This document shows positions 8,571-16,225 of a stretch of 64,000 nt of DNA, one piece after another; positions within the stretch are counted from its first letter, which is position 1; every line of letters begins with the position of its first letter. The DNA comes from Rhodanobacter sp. AS-Z3. Its GTDB lineage: Bacteria > Pseudomonadota > Gammaproteobacteria > Xanthomonadales > Rhodanobacteraceae. The notes beneath the pieces were generated by a model. The model was not told the origin of the DNA. It made no database searches and saw only the letters and a list, made by a program, of their open reading frames with translations. Position numbers and translations under genes: made by a program. The stretch covers positions 1,883,001 through 1,947,000 of the forward strand of contig NZ_CP119392.1 in the NCBI RefSeq assembly GCF_029224025.1, given 5' to 3'.

Positions 8571-9755
8571 ATGGCGAAAACAACGCGTAGTTCGACCGCC
8601 GCCAAGGCGCAAAAGAGCAAGGCTTCGTCTGCAGCGAAGGCGGGCAAGTCGAAAACAGTTGCAGGCAAGGTCGCGGCGGTGAAAAGCGCGGGCAAGGCGC
8701 CGGTCAAGCCGGCACCGAAAAAGGTTGTCACCAAGGCCAAGCCGAAAGCTGCGACCAAGCCCGTGGCGAAGAAGGTTTCTGCCAAGCCGGTCGCCAAAAA
8801 GTCCGCTGCCAAACCGGTGGCGAAAAAATCAGTCGCCAAGTCACCTGCCAAAAAGCCGAGTCCGGCCAAGGCGGTGGCGCCCAAGAAGGTTGTTGCCAAG
8901 AAAGTGGTTGCCAAGAAGTCCGTTCCCGCTAAAACCGTTGCCAAGAAAGCTGCTGTCGCGAAGCCCGCGCCGAAGAAGGCTGCACCCGTGAAAAGTAGCG
9001 CAGCCGCCAAGCCGGTAGCGAAGCCGGCTGCGAAGGCCGCTGCCCACAAGCCCGCGCCATCCAAACCGGCGGCGAAGCCGGTCGTCAAAACCGCTACCAA
9101 GGCGGTCAAGCCGGTTGCTGTTGCGGCGGCAAAACACGTATCCCCGGCACCCGTCAGCACCTTGTTCAAGGGCAAGGTGGCGAGTGCCACCGCCATGGTC
9201 ACACCGCGGGCAGATGCTGCCGCGGACCATGCCTCTTCCTCCAAGAAACAGAAAACGTCGTCGTCAATGAATAAGCTTGCTACAAAAAAACTCGATAATG
9301 GTGTCACCCAGGAAGATGGGCGATACGCGCTTCCCTCCACCAGCACGATCAGTTTGCCCAAGGGTTATCGCCCCTCGTCGAACGAGGAGTACATGAGCCC
9401 GATGCATCTGGCGTACTTCCGCAACAAGCTGCGCGATTGGCGCGATCAGCTTGTCGAAGAGTCGCGTCAGACCATGGACAACCTGCGTGACGAAGTGCGT
9501 GACGTTGGTGATGAGGCCGAACGTGCCACCCGCGAGACCGAAAACTCGCTGGAACTGCGCACGCGGGACCGCTATCGCAAACTGATCTCCAAGATCGACA
9601 AGGCGTTGCGTCGAATCGAAGAAGGCAGCTACGGTTTCTGTGAAGAGACCGATGAGGAAATCGGTGTCGATCGTCTCGACGCGCGACCGATTGCTACCTT
9701 GTCACTGGATGCCCAGGAACGTCGCGAGCATCTGCAGAAGCAGATGGGGGATTGA
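8571..9755 (+). CDS. dksA: RNA polymerase-binding DksA-type protein with histone-H1-like N-terminal tail and degenerate zinc finger
   Basis: The 394-residue protein has a long N-terminal extension (about 1-265) made almost entirely of Lys, Ala, Pro, Val and Ser, with repeats such as KPVAKK and KKVVAKK like histone H1 or AlgP tails. The DksA core follows (about 275-394). The coiled-coil tip keeps the DxxDxA motif (Asp311, Asp314, Ala316), which in E. coli contacts the polymerase active site. The four zinc cysteines of DksA are nearly all lost: only Cys357 remains in GFCEET, and the second pair reads SLDA. DksA acts with ppGpp on stable RNA and amino-acid promoters. The tail suggests additional DNA or RNA binding. 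A terminator follows at 9812-9843. Confidence 0.88.
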   Translation: MAKTTRSSTAAKAQKSKASSAAKAGKSKTVAGKVAAVKSAGKAPVKPAPKKVVTKAKPKAATKPVAKKVSAKPVAKKSAAKPVAKKSVAKSPAKKPSPAKAVAPKKVVAKKVVAKKSVPAKTVAKKAAVAKPAPKKAAPVKSSAAAKPVAKPAAKAAAHKPAPSKPAAKPVVKTATKAVKPVAVAAAKHVSPAPVSTLFKGKVASATAMVTPRADAAADHASSSKKQKTSSSMNKLATKKLDNGVTQEDGRYALPSTSTISLPKGYRPSSNEEYMSPMHLAYFRNKLRDWRDQLVEESRQTMDNLRDEVRDVGDEAERATRETENSLELRTRDRYRKLISKIDKALRRIEEGSYGFCEETDEEIGVDRLDARPIATLSLDAQERREHLQKQMGD

Positions 9756-9813
9756 TTTGTGCGCTCCTCGGTGAGCGCAAAGATCAAACCGGCATCCGTG
9801 CCGGACTCTTCAA
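9756..9813 (+). repeat. Two-hairpin intergenic element, copy 2
   Basis: It starts right after the dksA stop. Hairpin 1 is GCGCTC/GAGCGC with a CTCGGT loop region, followed by AAAGATCAAA. Hairpin 2 is CCGGCA/TGCCGG, then ACTCTTCAA. It matches the element at 4131-4193 in order, spacing and in the words GCGCTC, GTGAG, GCAAA, CAAA, ATCC and ACTCTTCAA, while hairpin stems differ by compensating changes. A conventional terminator stands just downstream. Confidence 0.6.
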
Positions 9814-9843
9814 AAAAAGCCCCGCTTCGAGCGGGGCTTTTTC
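9812..9843 (+). terminator. Rho-independent terminator after dksA
   Basis: An AAAAAAGCCCCGC stem pairs with GCGGGGCTTTTTT around a TTCGA loop. A-tracts on the left and T-tracts on the right make it functional on the dksA strand and possibly for reverse transcription as well. Confidence 0.93.
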
Positions 9844-9922
9844 GTGGAGCGACGCGCTGCGGCGCTTTCACGGATCACTCTCTGCCGACGGCCGCGGCGG
9901 CGTAGCTCGTCAGTTTCGCCAG

Positions 9923-10000
9923 TCGTAGGGCGGGCGCCGCCCGCCAGCCGCTGTTCATCACGCCGTGGTGATACGAGCGGCGGGCAGCGGCCCGCCCGAC
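9923..10000. repeat. REP-like palindrome pair, family A
   Basis: Two inverted units flank a short spacer. The left unit starts TCGTAGGGCGGGCGCCG (9923-9945), and the right unit is its approximate inverse and ends GGCCCGCCCGAC (9979-10000). It lies between dksA and the 3' end of sufE. Related copies are at 40617, 46089 and 57221. Confidence 0.8.
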
Positions 10001-10017
10001 GTGCTTGCGCGTGGATC

Positions 10018-10449
10018 TCAGGCCAGCGCCAGCGCGGCGTATCCCTTCAGCTTCGTGAGCATCGCGGCCAGCCCGTTGGAGCGGGTCGGCGACAGGTGTT
10101 TGGCCAGCCCGATGGTGCCGATGAAGGACGGTTCGGTGGCGAGGATTTCCGCTGCCGGGCGGTCGGAGTAGACGCGCAACACCAGTGCGATGAGGCCGGA
10201 CACGATCGCCGAGTCGCTGGCCGCCTCGAAGTGCATGTTCGAGGCATCGCCCGAGGGCAGCAGCCAGACCATCGACTGGCAGCCGTGCACGCGATAGTCG
10301 TCGCTCTTGCACGTCTCGGGGAAGTCGGGCAACTGCTTGCCGAGGTCGATCAGATACTGGTAACGCTCGGTCCAGTCGCCGAAAAACGCGAATTCCTCGG
10401 CGATCTGTTGTTGCGCCTGTTCGGCGCTGGTTGTGACGGTGCTGTTCAT
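10018..10449 (-). CDS. sufE: Cysteine desulfuration protein SufE
   Basis: SufE (143 residues) accepts persulfide sulfur from the cysteine desulfurase SufS and passes it to the SufBCD scaffold for Fe-S cluster assembly. The sulfur-carrying cysteine is in the motif RVHGCQSMVWL (Cys57). Other family features are the N-terminal FAFFGDWTERYQYLIDLGKQLP and the C-terminal GLAKHLSPTRSNGL. The rest of a suf operon is not in this window, so it is an orphan here. Start ATG is at 10447-10449. It lies 61 bases downstream of cysS on the same strand. Confidence 0.95.
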   Translation of the reverse strand: MNSTVTTSAEQAQQQIAEEFAFFGDWTERYQYLIDLGKQLPDFPETCKSDDYRVHGCQSMVWLLPSGDASNMHFEAASDSAIVSGLIALVLRVYSDRPAAEILATEPSFIGTIGLAKHLSPTRSNGLAAMLTKLKGYAALALA

Positions 10450-10510
10450 CCCGCCATTATCGCGCGGACCGGGACGGGAAGCGCAATGCGCTCCCGGTCT
10501 GGTCGAAGCG

Positions 10511-11881
10511 TCACGACTTGACGATGCTCCAGCGGGTGCCTTGTGCGCCATCTTCAATCACCACGCCCATGGCGCCCAGTTCATCGCGGATGGCATCGGC
10601 GCGCGTGAAATCACGCGCGGACCGCGCCGCGCGACGCTGTTCCAGCAAGTCTTCGATATGCGCTTCGTCAATCGCCTCGTCGCCACGCCGGAACCAGGCC
10701 TCCGGCGCCTGTTGCAGCAAGCCGAGCAGGACGCCACCACCGAGCAACGCGGCCTTGGCCTCGGCGCTGCCGGACTGGCGCGCGGAATCGGCCAACACCG
10801 ACAACTCGGCCAACGCCTGCGGCGTGTTGAGGTCATCGCACAAGGCCGCTTCGACGCGCTCCGGCACCGGCAACGCGCCATCAGGAAGTTCAATCGCGGC
10901 GAGGTCGCGCAGCACGCGGTACCAGCCATCCAGCGTACTGATGGCTTGATTGATGGCCGCTTCGGACCAGTCCAGCGGCTGCCGGTAATGGCCGCTCAGC
11001 AAGCGCAGTCGCAGTGCCTCGGCCGGATACAGCTTGAGCAGTTCGTGCACCAGCAGCACATTGCCCAGCGACTTGGACATCTTGCGGCCGTCGAAGGTGA
11101 GCATGCCGTTATGCATCCACCAGCGCGCGAACACCTTGCCACCGTGGGCGCAGGTGGACTGTGCCACTTCATTCTCGTGATGCGGAAACAGCAGATCCAC
11201 GCCGCCGGCATGGATGTCGATGGATTCACCCAGATGCGCCGCGCTCATCGCCGAGCACTCGATGTGCCAGCCGGGCCGGCCGCGGCCCCACGGGCTGTCC
11301 CAGCCCGGCAGTTCCGGCGTGGAGGGTTTCCACAGCACGAAATCGCCGGCATTGCGCTTGTACGGCGCCACTTCCACTCGCGCGCCGGCAAGCAGTTCTT
11401 CCGGGTCGCGGCCGGACAACTGGCCGTAAGCGGCGAACGAGCCGACGTCGAACAACACATGGCCTTCGGCGGCATAGGCATGGCCGCCGTCGATCAGGCT
11501 TTCGATCATCGTGATGATTTCTGCGATATGGGTAGTGGCGTGCGGCTCGATATCCGGCGGGGCCACGCCAAGCCCGGCCATGTCATCGCGATAGGCCTGC
11601 GCAAAACGGTTCGTGATCGCGTCGATCTGCACGCCCTGCTGTTGCGCGGCGGCGTTGATCTTGTCGTCCACGTCGGTGATGTTGCGGGCATACAGCACCT
11701 GCGGGTAATGCCGGCGCAGCAGACGCACTAACACGTCGAACACCACCGGTCCGCGGGCGTTGCCGATATGCACGTAGTTGTAGACGGTCGGCCCGCACAG
11801 GTACATCGTCACCCGTTCAGGGTCGAGCGGTGCAAACGGCTCGCTGCGGCGAGTCAGGCTGTTGTAAAGCGATATCGGCAT
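10511..11881 (-). CDS. cysS: Cysteinyl-tRNA synthetase
   Basis: A 456-residue class I aminoacyl-tRNA synthetase. The zinc and HIGH regions are [19 protein letters not shown], the second zinc ligand area is [14 protein letters not shown] with [16 protein letters not shown], and the KMSKS loop is [11 protein letters not shown]. The length agrees with the family (about 460). Start ATG 11879-11881 gives [12 protein letters not shown], the usual N-terminus. An upstream in-frame extension has no similarity to the family. Confidence 0.97.
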   Translation of the reverse strand: MPISLYNSLTRRSEPFAPLDPERVTMYLCGPTVYNYVHIGNARGPVVFDVLVRLLRRHYPQVLYARNITDVDDKINAAAQQQGVQIDAITNRFAQAYRDDMAGLGVAPPDIEPHATTHIAEIITMIESLIDGGHAYAAEGHVLFDVGSFAAYGQLSGRDPEELLAGARVEVAPYKRNAGDFVLWKPSTPELPGWDSPWGRGRPGWHIECSAMSAAHLGESIDIHAGGVDLLFPHHENEVAQSTCAHGGKVFARWWMHNGMLTFDGRKMSKSLGNVLLVHELLKLYPAEALRLRLLSGHYRQPLDWSEAAINQAISTLDGWYRVLRDLAAIELPDGALPVPERVEAALCDDLNTPQALAELSVLADSARQSGSAEAKAALLGGGVLLGLLQQAPEAWFRRGDEAIDEAHIEDLLEQRRAARSARDFTRADAIRDELGAMGVVIEDGAQGTRWSIVKS

Positions 11882-12069
11882 GGTGAAATCCGCGGCATGG
11901 GCCGACCGCGCGGGGCGCGGCCAGCCCGGCATCTTAACAAGGTGTAAGCGGCCGAGTCGCGTCAAGCGGCTGGTGGTCTGATTCTAAGGGTGTATTCAGC
12001 GTGAATTTGTTGCAATGGCCTCCAGCAGGCGCGCGACGCGCTTTGTAGTTCAGTAACTCGGAGGTCGTG

Positions 12070-12603
12070 ATGACCAAGCTGTGGCTCCCCGCGCTTGCCC
12101 TTGCCTTGATGGCAGGCAGCGTCTGTGCACAGGATGTGCGTTACGCCAACTCCAACAACAGCGATGACAACGCCCACTATGGTTGGGCCGATGTGTTGCG
12201 TGCCGACCCGGTGCAGGGTGTCACCCGTACCGAAGTGCCTCGGCAGGAATGCTACGACCAGCCGGTGGTTCGTCATGAGGGCGGCAACAGCACGGCGGGT
12301 ACCGTGCTTGGCGCGGTGATCGGTGGTGTGCTGGGCAACACCGTGGGCAAGGGGGATGGCCGCCGGGCGGCCACCGTCGTCGGTGCGGTCGCGGGTGGTG
12401 CGGTCGGCAATCGCGCCAGTCGGGGTCAGGACTATGAGTCTACCCAGACCCAGTGCCGCGAAGTCAGTTCGGTGAGTGAGCAGCGCCGGATCATTGGCTA
12501 CGACGTGGAATACCGCTATCGCGGCGAGGTTTATACCTCACGCCTCAGCTACGATCCCGGCGAGCGCCTGCGCGTGCGCGTGCGGGTCGACCCCGCCGAC
12601 TGA
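12070..12603 (+). CDS. Exported glycine-zipper 2TM protein
   Basis: A 177-residue protein with a signal peptide (MTKLWLPALALALMAGSVCA). A glycine-zipper segment follows, in two similar halves: GTVLGAVIGGVLGNTVG and ATVVGAVAGGAVGNRAS. This is the 17-kDa-antigen / glycine zipper 2TM pattern of outer-membrane or periplasmic proteins. The C-terminal part (QRRIIGYDVEYRYRGEVYTSRLSYDPGERLRVRV) is the conserved tail in Xanthomonadales homologues. The role is unknown and probably envelope related. GGAGG at 12060-12064 favours ATG 12070 over GTG 12067. A terminator hairpin follows. Confidence 0.85.
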   Translation: MTKLWLPALALALMAGSVCAQDVRYANSNNSDDNAHYGWADVLRADPVQGVTRTEVPRQECYDQPVVRHEGGNSTAGTVLGAVIGGVLGNTVGKGDGRRAATVVGAVAGGAVGNRASRGQDYESTQTQCREVSSVSEQRRIIGYDVEYRYRGEVYTSRLSYDPGERLRVRVRVDPAD

Positions 12604-12613
12604 GCCAGCAGGC

Positions 12614-12639
12614 AACGCCGCCACTTGTTGGCGGCGTTT
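12614..12639 (+). terminator. Probable intrinsic terminator after the glycine-zipper gene
   Basis: A perfect 10-base stem AACGCCGCCA/TGGCGGCGTT with a CTTGT loop, followed by TTTGCATTT, stands 10 bases after the stop codon. The T-tract is interrupted, so its strength is uncertain. It separates this gene from the arginine leader. Confidence 0.75.
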
Positions 12640-12663
12640 GCATTTGGGTGGCCAAATTATTTG

Positions 12664-12692
12664 TTGCATGGCAGCGAAATTGTCGGCATGAT
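12664..12692 (+). promoter_or_regulatory. Candidate promoter of the arginine operon
   Basis: TTGCAT at 12664-12669 and CATGAT at 12687-12692 are 17 bases apart and resemble sigma-70 -35 and -10 boxes. Transcription would begin near 12699, just before the leader-peptide ATG at 12717. A near-palindrome TGTCGGCATGATGCCGGACA (12681-12700) overlaps the -10 region and could be an operator. Both calls are visual only. Confidence 0.35.
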
Positions 12693-12716
12693 GCCGGACA
12701 GTTGCCTGGAATCCTC

Positions 12717-12821
12717 ATGTCTACAGCCGTCTATACCGCTACCGTACTCACCAGCGCCCGCGCGGCTGCTGGCATGACGTCGCGTGCGCGCCGACCGTTG
12801 TATCGACACTCGGCCGGGTAG
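12717..12821 (+). CDS. Arginine-rich leader peptide upstream of argF' (attenuation peptide)
   Basis: A 34-codon open frame with five arginine codons. Four fall in eight codons (CGT, CGC, CGA, CGA at 12783-12806), in the C-terminal stretch MTSRARRPLYRHSAG. An internal ATG at 12774 could start this 15-residue version. A perfect terminator hairpin stands 35 bases downstream, just before argF'. The segment GCCGGGT (12813-12819), which overlaps the leader stop codon, is complementary to the left arm of that terminator. This is the layout of a ribosome-mediated attenuator sensing charged tRNA-Arg. I know of no well-established arginine leader of this kind, so expression and function are inference. 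Confidence 0.6.
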   Translation: MSTAVYTATVLTSARAAAGMTSRARRPLYRHSAG

Positions 12822-12883
12822 GCAGTCGCACGCGTTTTCAAGGTGCATCGACGACGAAACCCGGCTCTTCAGCCGGGTTTTTT
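12781..12883 (+). promoter_or_regulatory. Arginine-operon transcription attenuator (alternative RNA pairings)
   Basis: Three pairings compete. CGCGTGCG (12781-12788, over the Arg codons) pairs with CGCACGCG (12827-12834). GCCGGGT (12813-12819) pairs with ACCCGGC (12859-12865) as an antiterminator, extendable by one G-U pair. The terminator AAACCCGGCT/AGCCGGGTTT (12857-12866 with 12871-12880) is followed by TTT. Ribosomes stalled at the Arg codons would leave 12813-12819 free to disarm the terminator. Ribosomes reaching the stop codon at 12819-12821 would cover that segment and allow termination. The pairings are seen in the sequence, and the mechanism is inferred. Confidence 0.6.
12857..12883 (+). 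terminator. Intrinsic terminator in the argF' leader
   Basis: A perfect 10-bp stem (AAACCCGGCT/AGCCGGGTTT) with a CTTC loop and six Ts lies between the leader peptide and the argF' start at 12906. Its position before the first gene of an operon indicates regulated read-through rather than simple termination. The argF' ribosome-binding site GGAG (12896-12899) lies just beyond it. Confidence 0.9.
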
Positions 12884-12905
12884 GTGTTTTGGAATGGAGT
12901 AAATC

Positions 12906-13913
12906 ATGGCATTGCGACACTTCATCACCACCCAGGATTACAGCCGCGCCGAGATCGACGCCTTGCTGGAGCAAGCTGCGGCATTCAAGCGTTCGCCGCG
13001 TGGCCAGCAACTGGCTGGCAAGTCGATCGCGCTGCTGTTCTTCAATCCGTCGATGCGCACGCGCACCAGCTTTGAGCTGGGCGCGTTCCATCTGGGCGCA
13101 CACGCCATCGTGCTGTCACCGGGCAAGGATGCGTGGCCGATCGAGTTCGAGGTCGGCACTGTGATGGACGGTGACACCGAGGAGCACGTTGCCGAGGTGG
13201 CGCGGGTGCTGTCGCGCTACGTCGACCTGATCGCGGTGCGTGCGTTCCCGAAATTCCAGGACTGGTCGGTGGATCGGCAGGACAAGGTGATCAAGGCCTT
13301 CGCGCAGTACGCCACGGTGCCGGTGATCAACATGGAGACGATTACCCATCCCTGCCAGGAGTTGGCCCACGCACTGGCCATGAAAGAGCACCTTGGCGAT
13401 TTGACCAAAAAGAAATACGTGCTGACCTGGACCTATCACCCGAAGCCCTTGAACACGGCCGTGGCGAACTCGGCGCTGTTGATCGCAACCAGGATGGGCA
13501 TGGACGTGACCCTGCTTTGCCCCACACCCGACTACGTACTGGATGAGCGCTACATGGAGTTTGGCCGTCTGAATGCGCAGCAGAACGGCGGCTCGCTGAA
13601 GGTCAGCCACAACATCGAGGAAGCCTACGCTGGTGCCGATGTGGTCTATGCGAAGAGCTGGGGCGCATTGCCGTTCTTCGGTCAATGGGACAAGGAAAAG
13701 CCGGTGCGCGAAGCCAGCAAGCACTTCATCGTCGACGAAGCGAAGATGGCGTTGACCAACCACGGACTGTTCAGTCACTGCCTGCCGCTGCGCCGGAACA
13801 TCAAGGCCACCGATGCGGTGATGGATTCACCGGCCTGCATTGCCATCGACGAGGCCGAAAACCGGCTGCACGTGCAGAAGGCGGTGATGGCTTCGCTGAT
13901 CGGGCAGGTCTGA
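12906..13913 (+). CDS. argF': N-acetylornithine carbamoyltransferase
   Basis: This 335-residue transcarbamylase makes N-acetylcitrulline from N-acetylornithine and carbamoyl phosphate, the variant arginine route of Xanthomonas. The carbamoyl-phosphate motif is SMRTRTS and the second is HPCQELAH. Glu92 in FEVGTVMDGDTEEH is the residue that distinguishes acetylornithine from succinylornithine specificity in the Xanthomonas enzyme. Lys300 in HCLPLRRNIKATDAV corresponds to the carboxylated lysine of that enzyme. It is the first gene of the arginine/proline operon, preceded by the attenuator at 12717-12883, and PaiB-like, OsmC-like and argG genes follow. Confidence 0.96.
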   Translation: MALRHFITTQDYSRAEIDALLEQAAAFKRSPRGQQLAGKSIALLFFNPSMRTRTSFELGAFHLGAHAIVLSPGKDAWPIEFEVGTVMDGDTEEHVAEVARVLSRYVDLIAVRAFPKFQDWSVDRQDKVIKAFAQYATVPVINMETITHPCQELAHALAMKEHLGDLTKKKYVLTWTYHPKPLNTAVANSALLIATRMGMDVTLLCPTPDYVLDERYMEFGRLNAQQNGGSLKVSHNIEEAYAGADVVYAKSWGALPFFGQWDKEKPVREASKHFIVDEAKMALTNHGLFSHCLPLRRNIKATDAVMDSPACIAIDEAENRLHVQKAVMASLIGQV

Positions 13914-13920
13914 GTCGGCC

Positions 13921-14541
13921 ATGTACACACCGAAGCCGTTCGAGGAAACGCGTGCCGACGTCCTGGCTGGACTGATGCGTGCCTATCCGTTCGCCACCGT
14001 GGTAGCGAACACCGCGAACGGCTTTGTCGCCAACCATCTGCCGTTCGAGCAGGTCGATGGCGTGTTGCATGGCCACGTGGCACGCGGCAACGAGTTGGTT
14101 CAGATGGATGGTACCGAGGTGCTGCTGGTGTTCCGCGGGCCGGACGGCTACATCAGTCCGAATTGGTATCCAACCAAGCACGAGACCGGGCGCGAAGTGC
14201 CGACATGGAACTACGCGGTGGTGCACGTGCATGGCCGTCTGCGCGTGATCGACGATGCGGCGTGGCTGCGCGTGCTGCTGGAGCGGCTCACTGATCATCA
14301 TGAGGCGAATCAGCCGCGGCCGTGGAAAATCACGGACGCGCCGGAAGATCACATCGAGAAATCCCTGCGTGCGATTGTCGGCCTTGAGGTTGTCGTCGAT
14401 CGCGTCGAAGGCAAGTTCAAGCTGAGCCAGAATCATCCAGCACGCAATCGTGCCGGGGCGGTCGCTGGTCTGCGCGAGCGCAATGCTGATGGCGATGTGG
14501 AGTTGGCTGCACTGATGCTCGAACAGGAGCCAAAGACATGA
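13921..14541 (+). CDS. PaiB-family FMN-binding protein
   Basis: A 206-residue protein starting MYTPKPFEETRADVLAGLMRAYPFATVV, with YISPNWYPTKHETGREVPTWNYAVVHVHGRL, a hallmark of the PaiB/FMN-binding split-barrel family. In Bacillus, PaiB is linked to repression of sporulation and protease genes, while in Proteobacteria it is usually annotated as a negative regulator without direct evidence. It starts seven bases after argF' and overlaps the OsmC-like gene by ATGA, so it is inside the arginine operon, where it has no obvious biosynthetic role. Confidence 0.9.
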   Translation: MYTPKPFEETRADVLAGLMRAYPFATVVANTANGFVANHLPFEQVDGVLHGHVARGNELVQMDGTEVLLVFRGPDGYISPNWYPTKHETGREVPTWNYAVVHVHGRLRVIDDAAWLRVLLERLTDHHEANQPRPWKITDAPEDHIEKSLRAIVGLEVVVDRVEGKFKLSQNHPARNRAGAVAGLRERNADGDVELAALMLEQEPKT

Positions 14542-15011
14542 GCGTCCAGCATCATTATCGAGTGGACGTGGAGTGGACCGGCAACCGCGGCAGTGGGACG
14601 GACAGCTACCGTAACTACGGCCGCGATCACGTGATCCGTATCGACGGCAAGCCCGAGCTTGCTGGGTCGGCTGATCCCACGTTTCATGGTGATGCGACCC
14701 GTCACAACCCCGAAGATATGCTGGTCACGGCGTTGTCGGCTTGCCACATGCTGTCGTACCTGCACATGGCGACCGTGGCTGGCGTGGTTGTCATCGCGTA
14801 TTGCGACGCCGCCGAGGGCACGATGGTCACTGCAGGCAACGGTGGTCACTTCACCGAAGTGGTGCTGTGTCCGACGGTCACCATCAGCGCCGGCAGTGAT
14901 CCGCTGAAGGCGCAGGCCGCTCACGATGATGCGCACCACGCCTGCTTCATTGCCAACTCCGTCAATTTTCCGGTGCGCTGCGAACCGCGCATCGTCATCG
15001 CCTCCGTCTGA
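14538..15011 (+). CDS. OsmC-family peroxiredoxin-like protein
   Basis: A 157-residue OsmC/Ohr-fold protein. Both redox cysteines are present, the first in [16 protein letters not shown] and the second in [14 protein letters not shown]. Members reduce organic hydroperoxides using these thiols. This one belongs to the OsmC-like branch with the N-terminal pattern [23 protein letters not shown]. It is translationally coupled to the PaiB-like gene and followed after 23 bases by argG, so it is part of the arginine operon transcript. Confidence 0.9.
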   Translation: MSVQHHYRVDVEWTGNRGSGTDSYRNYGRDHVIRIDGKPELAGSADPTFHGDATRHNPEDMLVTALSACHMLSYLHMATVAGVVVIAYCDAAEGTMVTAGNGGHFTEVVLCPTVTISAGSDPLKAQAAHDDAHHACFIANSVNFPVRCEPRIVIASV

Positions 15012-15034
15012 CCTATCCCCAGGATCTGCAAGCC

Positions 15035-16225
15035 ATGAGCAAAGACATCGTCCTCGCGTTTTCCGGTGGCCTCGACACCAGTTTCTGCGTGCCTTACCTG
15101 CAGGCTCAGGGATGGGCCGTGCACACGGTGTTTGCCGACACCGGCGGCGTCGACGCTGAAGAGCGTGCGTTCATCGAGCATCGCGCGAAGGAACTCGGCG
15201 TGGCCAGCCACGTCACCGTCGATGGCGGCCCGGCAATCTGGGACGGTTTCGTCAAGCCATTCGTATGGGCTGGCGAAGGCTATCAGGGTCAATACCCGCT
15301 GCTGGTGTCGGATCGCTACCTGATCGTCGAGGCTGCGCTGAAGCGCGCTGCGGAGCTGGGCACCAAGGCGATCGCGCACGGGTGCACCGGCATGGGCAAC
15401 GACCAGGTGCGTTTCGACCTGGCAGTGAAGGCGCTGGGTGATTACCAGATCGTGGCGCCGATCCGCGAGATCCAGAAAGAGCACACACAGACCCGCGCGT
15501 ACGAGCAGAAGTATCTGGAGGATCGCGGCTTCGGCGTGCGCGCCAAGCAGCAGGCTTACACCATCAACGAGAACCTGCTCGGCCTGACCATGTCCGGTGG
15601 CGAGATCGACAAGTGGCAGGCGCCAGGCCCCGGTGCAGCCGGTTGGTGCAAGCCGCGCGCCGAATGGCCGTCCAAACCGTTGCAGGTGAAGATCGCCTTC
15701 GTCAACGGCGAAGCAGTGGCGCTGGATGGTGAAAAAATCGCCGGCCACGTGATGCTGGCGAAGTTGAACAACTTGTTTGCCCAGTACGGTGTGGGCCGTG
15801 GCCTCTACACCGGCGACACCACGATCGGCCTGAAGGGTCGGATCATCTTCGAGGCGCCGGGCTTGACCGCGTTGCTCACTGCGCATCGTGCGCTGGAAGA
15901 GGCCGTGCTCAGCAAACAGCAGAACCGCTTCAAGCCCGAGGTGGCGCGCAAGTGGGTGGAGCTGGTTTACGAGGGCTTCTTCCACGATCCGCTGAAGACC
16001 GATCTTGAAGCGTTCCTTGCTTCCAGCCAGTCGACCGTCAATGGCACGGTGACGCTGGAGACTCATGGCGGCAGCGTCGGCGCCGTGGCGGTGGAGTCGA
16101 AGCACATTCTCAATGCCAAGGGCGCCACTTATGCCCAGTCCGCCGACTGGGGTGTCGAAGAGGCCGAAGGTTTCATCAAGTTGTTCGGCATGAGTTCGAC
16201 GTTGTGGGCCGAGGTCAATCGCTGA
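15035..16225 (+). CDS. argG: Argininosuccinate synthase
   Basis: A 396-residue enzyme that joins citrulline and aspartate at the expense of ATP. The ATP pyrophosphatase P-loop AFSGGLDTS is at residues 8-16. Further family motifs are [15 protein letters not shown] and [22 protein letters not shown]. It resembles the long-sequence Xanthomonas type. In this pathway the acetyl group is removed from acetylcitrulline before this step. Its stop overlaps the start of the deacetylase gene by one base (TGATG). Confidence 0.95.
   Translation: MSKDIVLAFSGGLDTSFCVPYLQAQGWAVHTVFADTGGVDAEERAFIEHRAKELGVASHVTVDGGPAIWDGFVKPFVWAGEGYQGQYPLLVSDRYLIVEAALKRAAELGTKAIAHGCTGMGNDQVRFDLAVKALGDYQIVAPIREIQKEHTQTRAYEQKYLEDRGFGVRAKQQAYTINENLLGLTMSGGEIDKWQAPGPGAAGWCKPRAEWPSKPLQVKIAFVNGEAVALDGEKIAGHVMLAKLNNLFAQYGVGRGLYTGDTTIGLKGRIIFEAPGLTALLTAHRALEEAVLSKQQNRFKPEVARKWVELVYEGFFHDPLKTDLEAFLASSQSTVNGTVTLETHGGSVGAVAVESKHILNAKGATYAQSADWGVEEAEGFIKLFGMSSTLWAEVNR

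Noticed and set aside
8700..9130. Lys/Ala/Pro repeats in dksA as a possible assembly artefact
   Set aside because: Codons vary between repeats, the frame stays open throughout, and long Lys/Ala tails occur in DksA of related bacteria as I recall, so it is treated as real.
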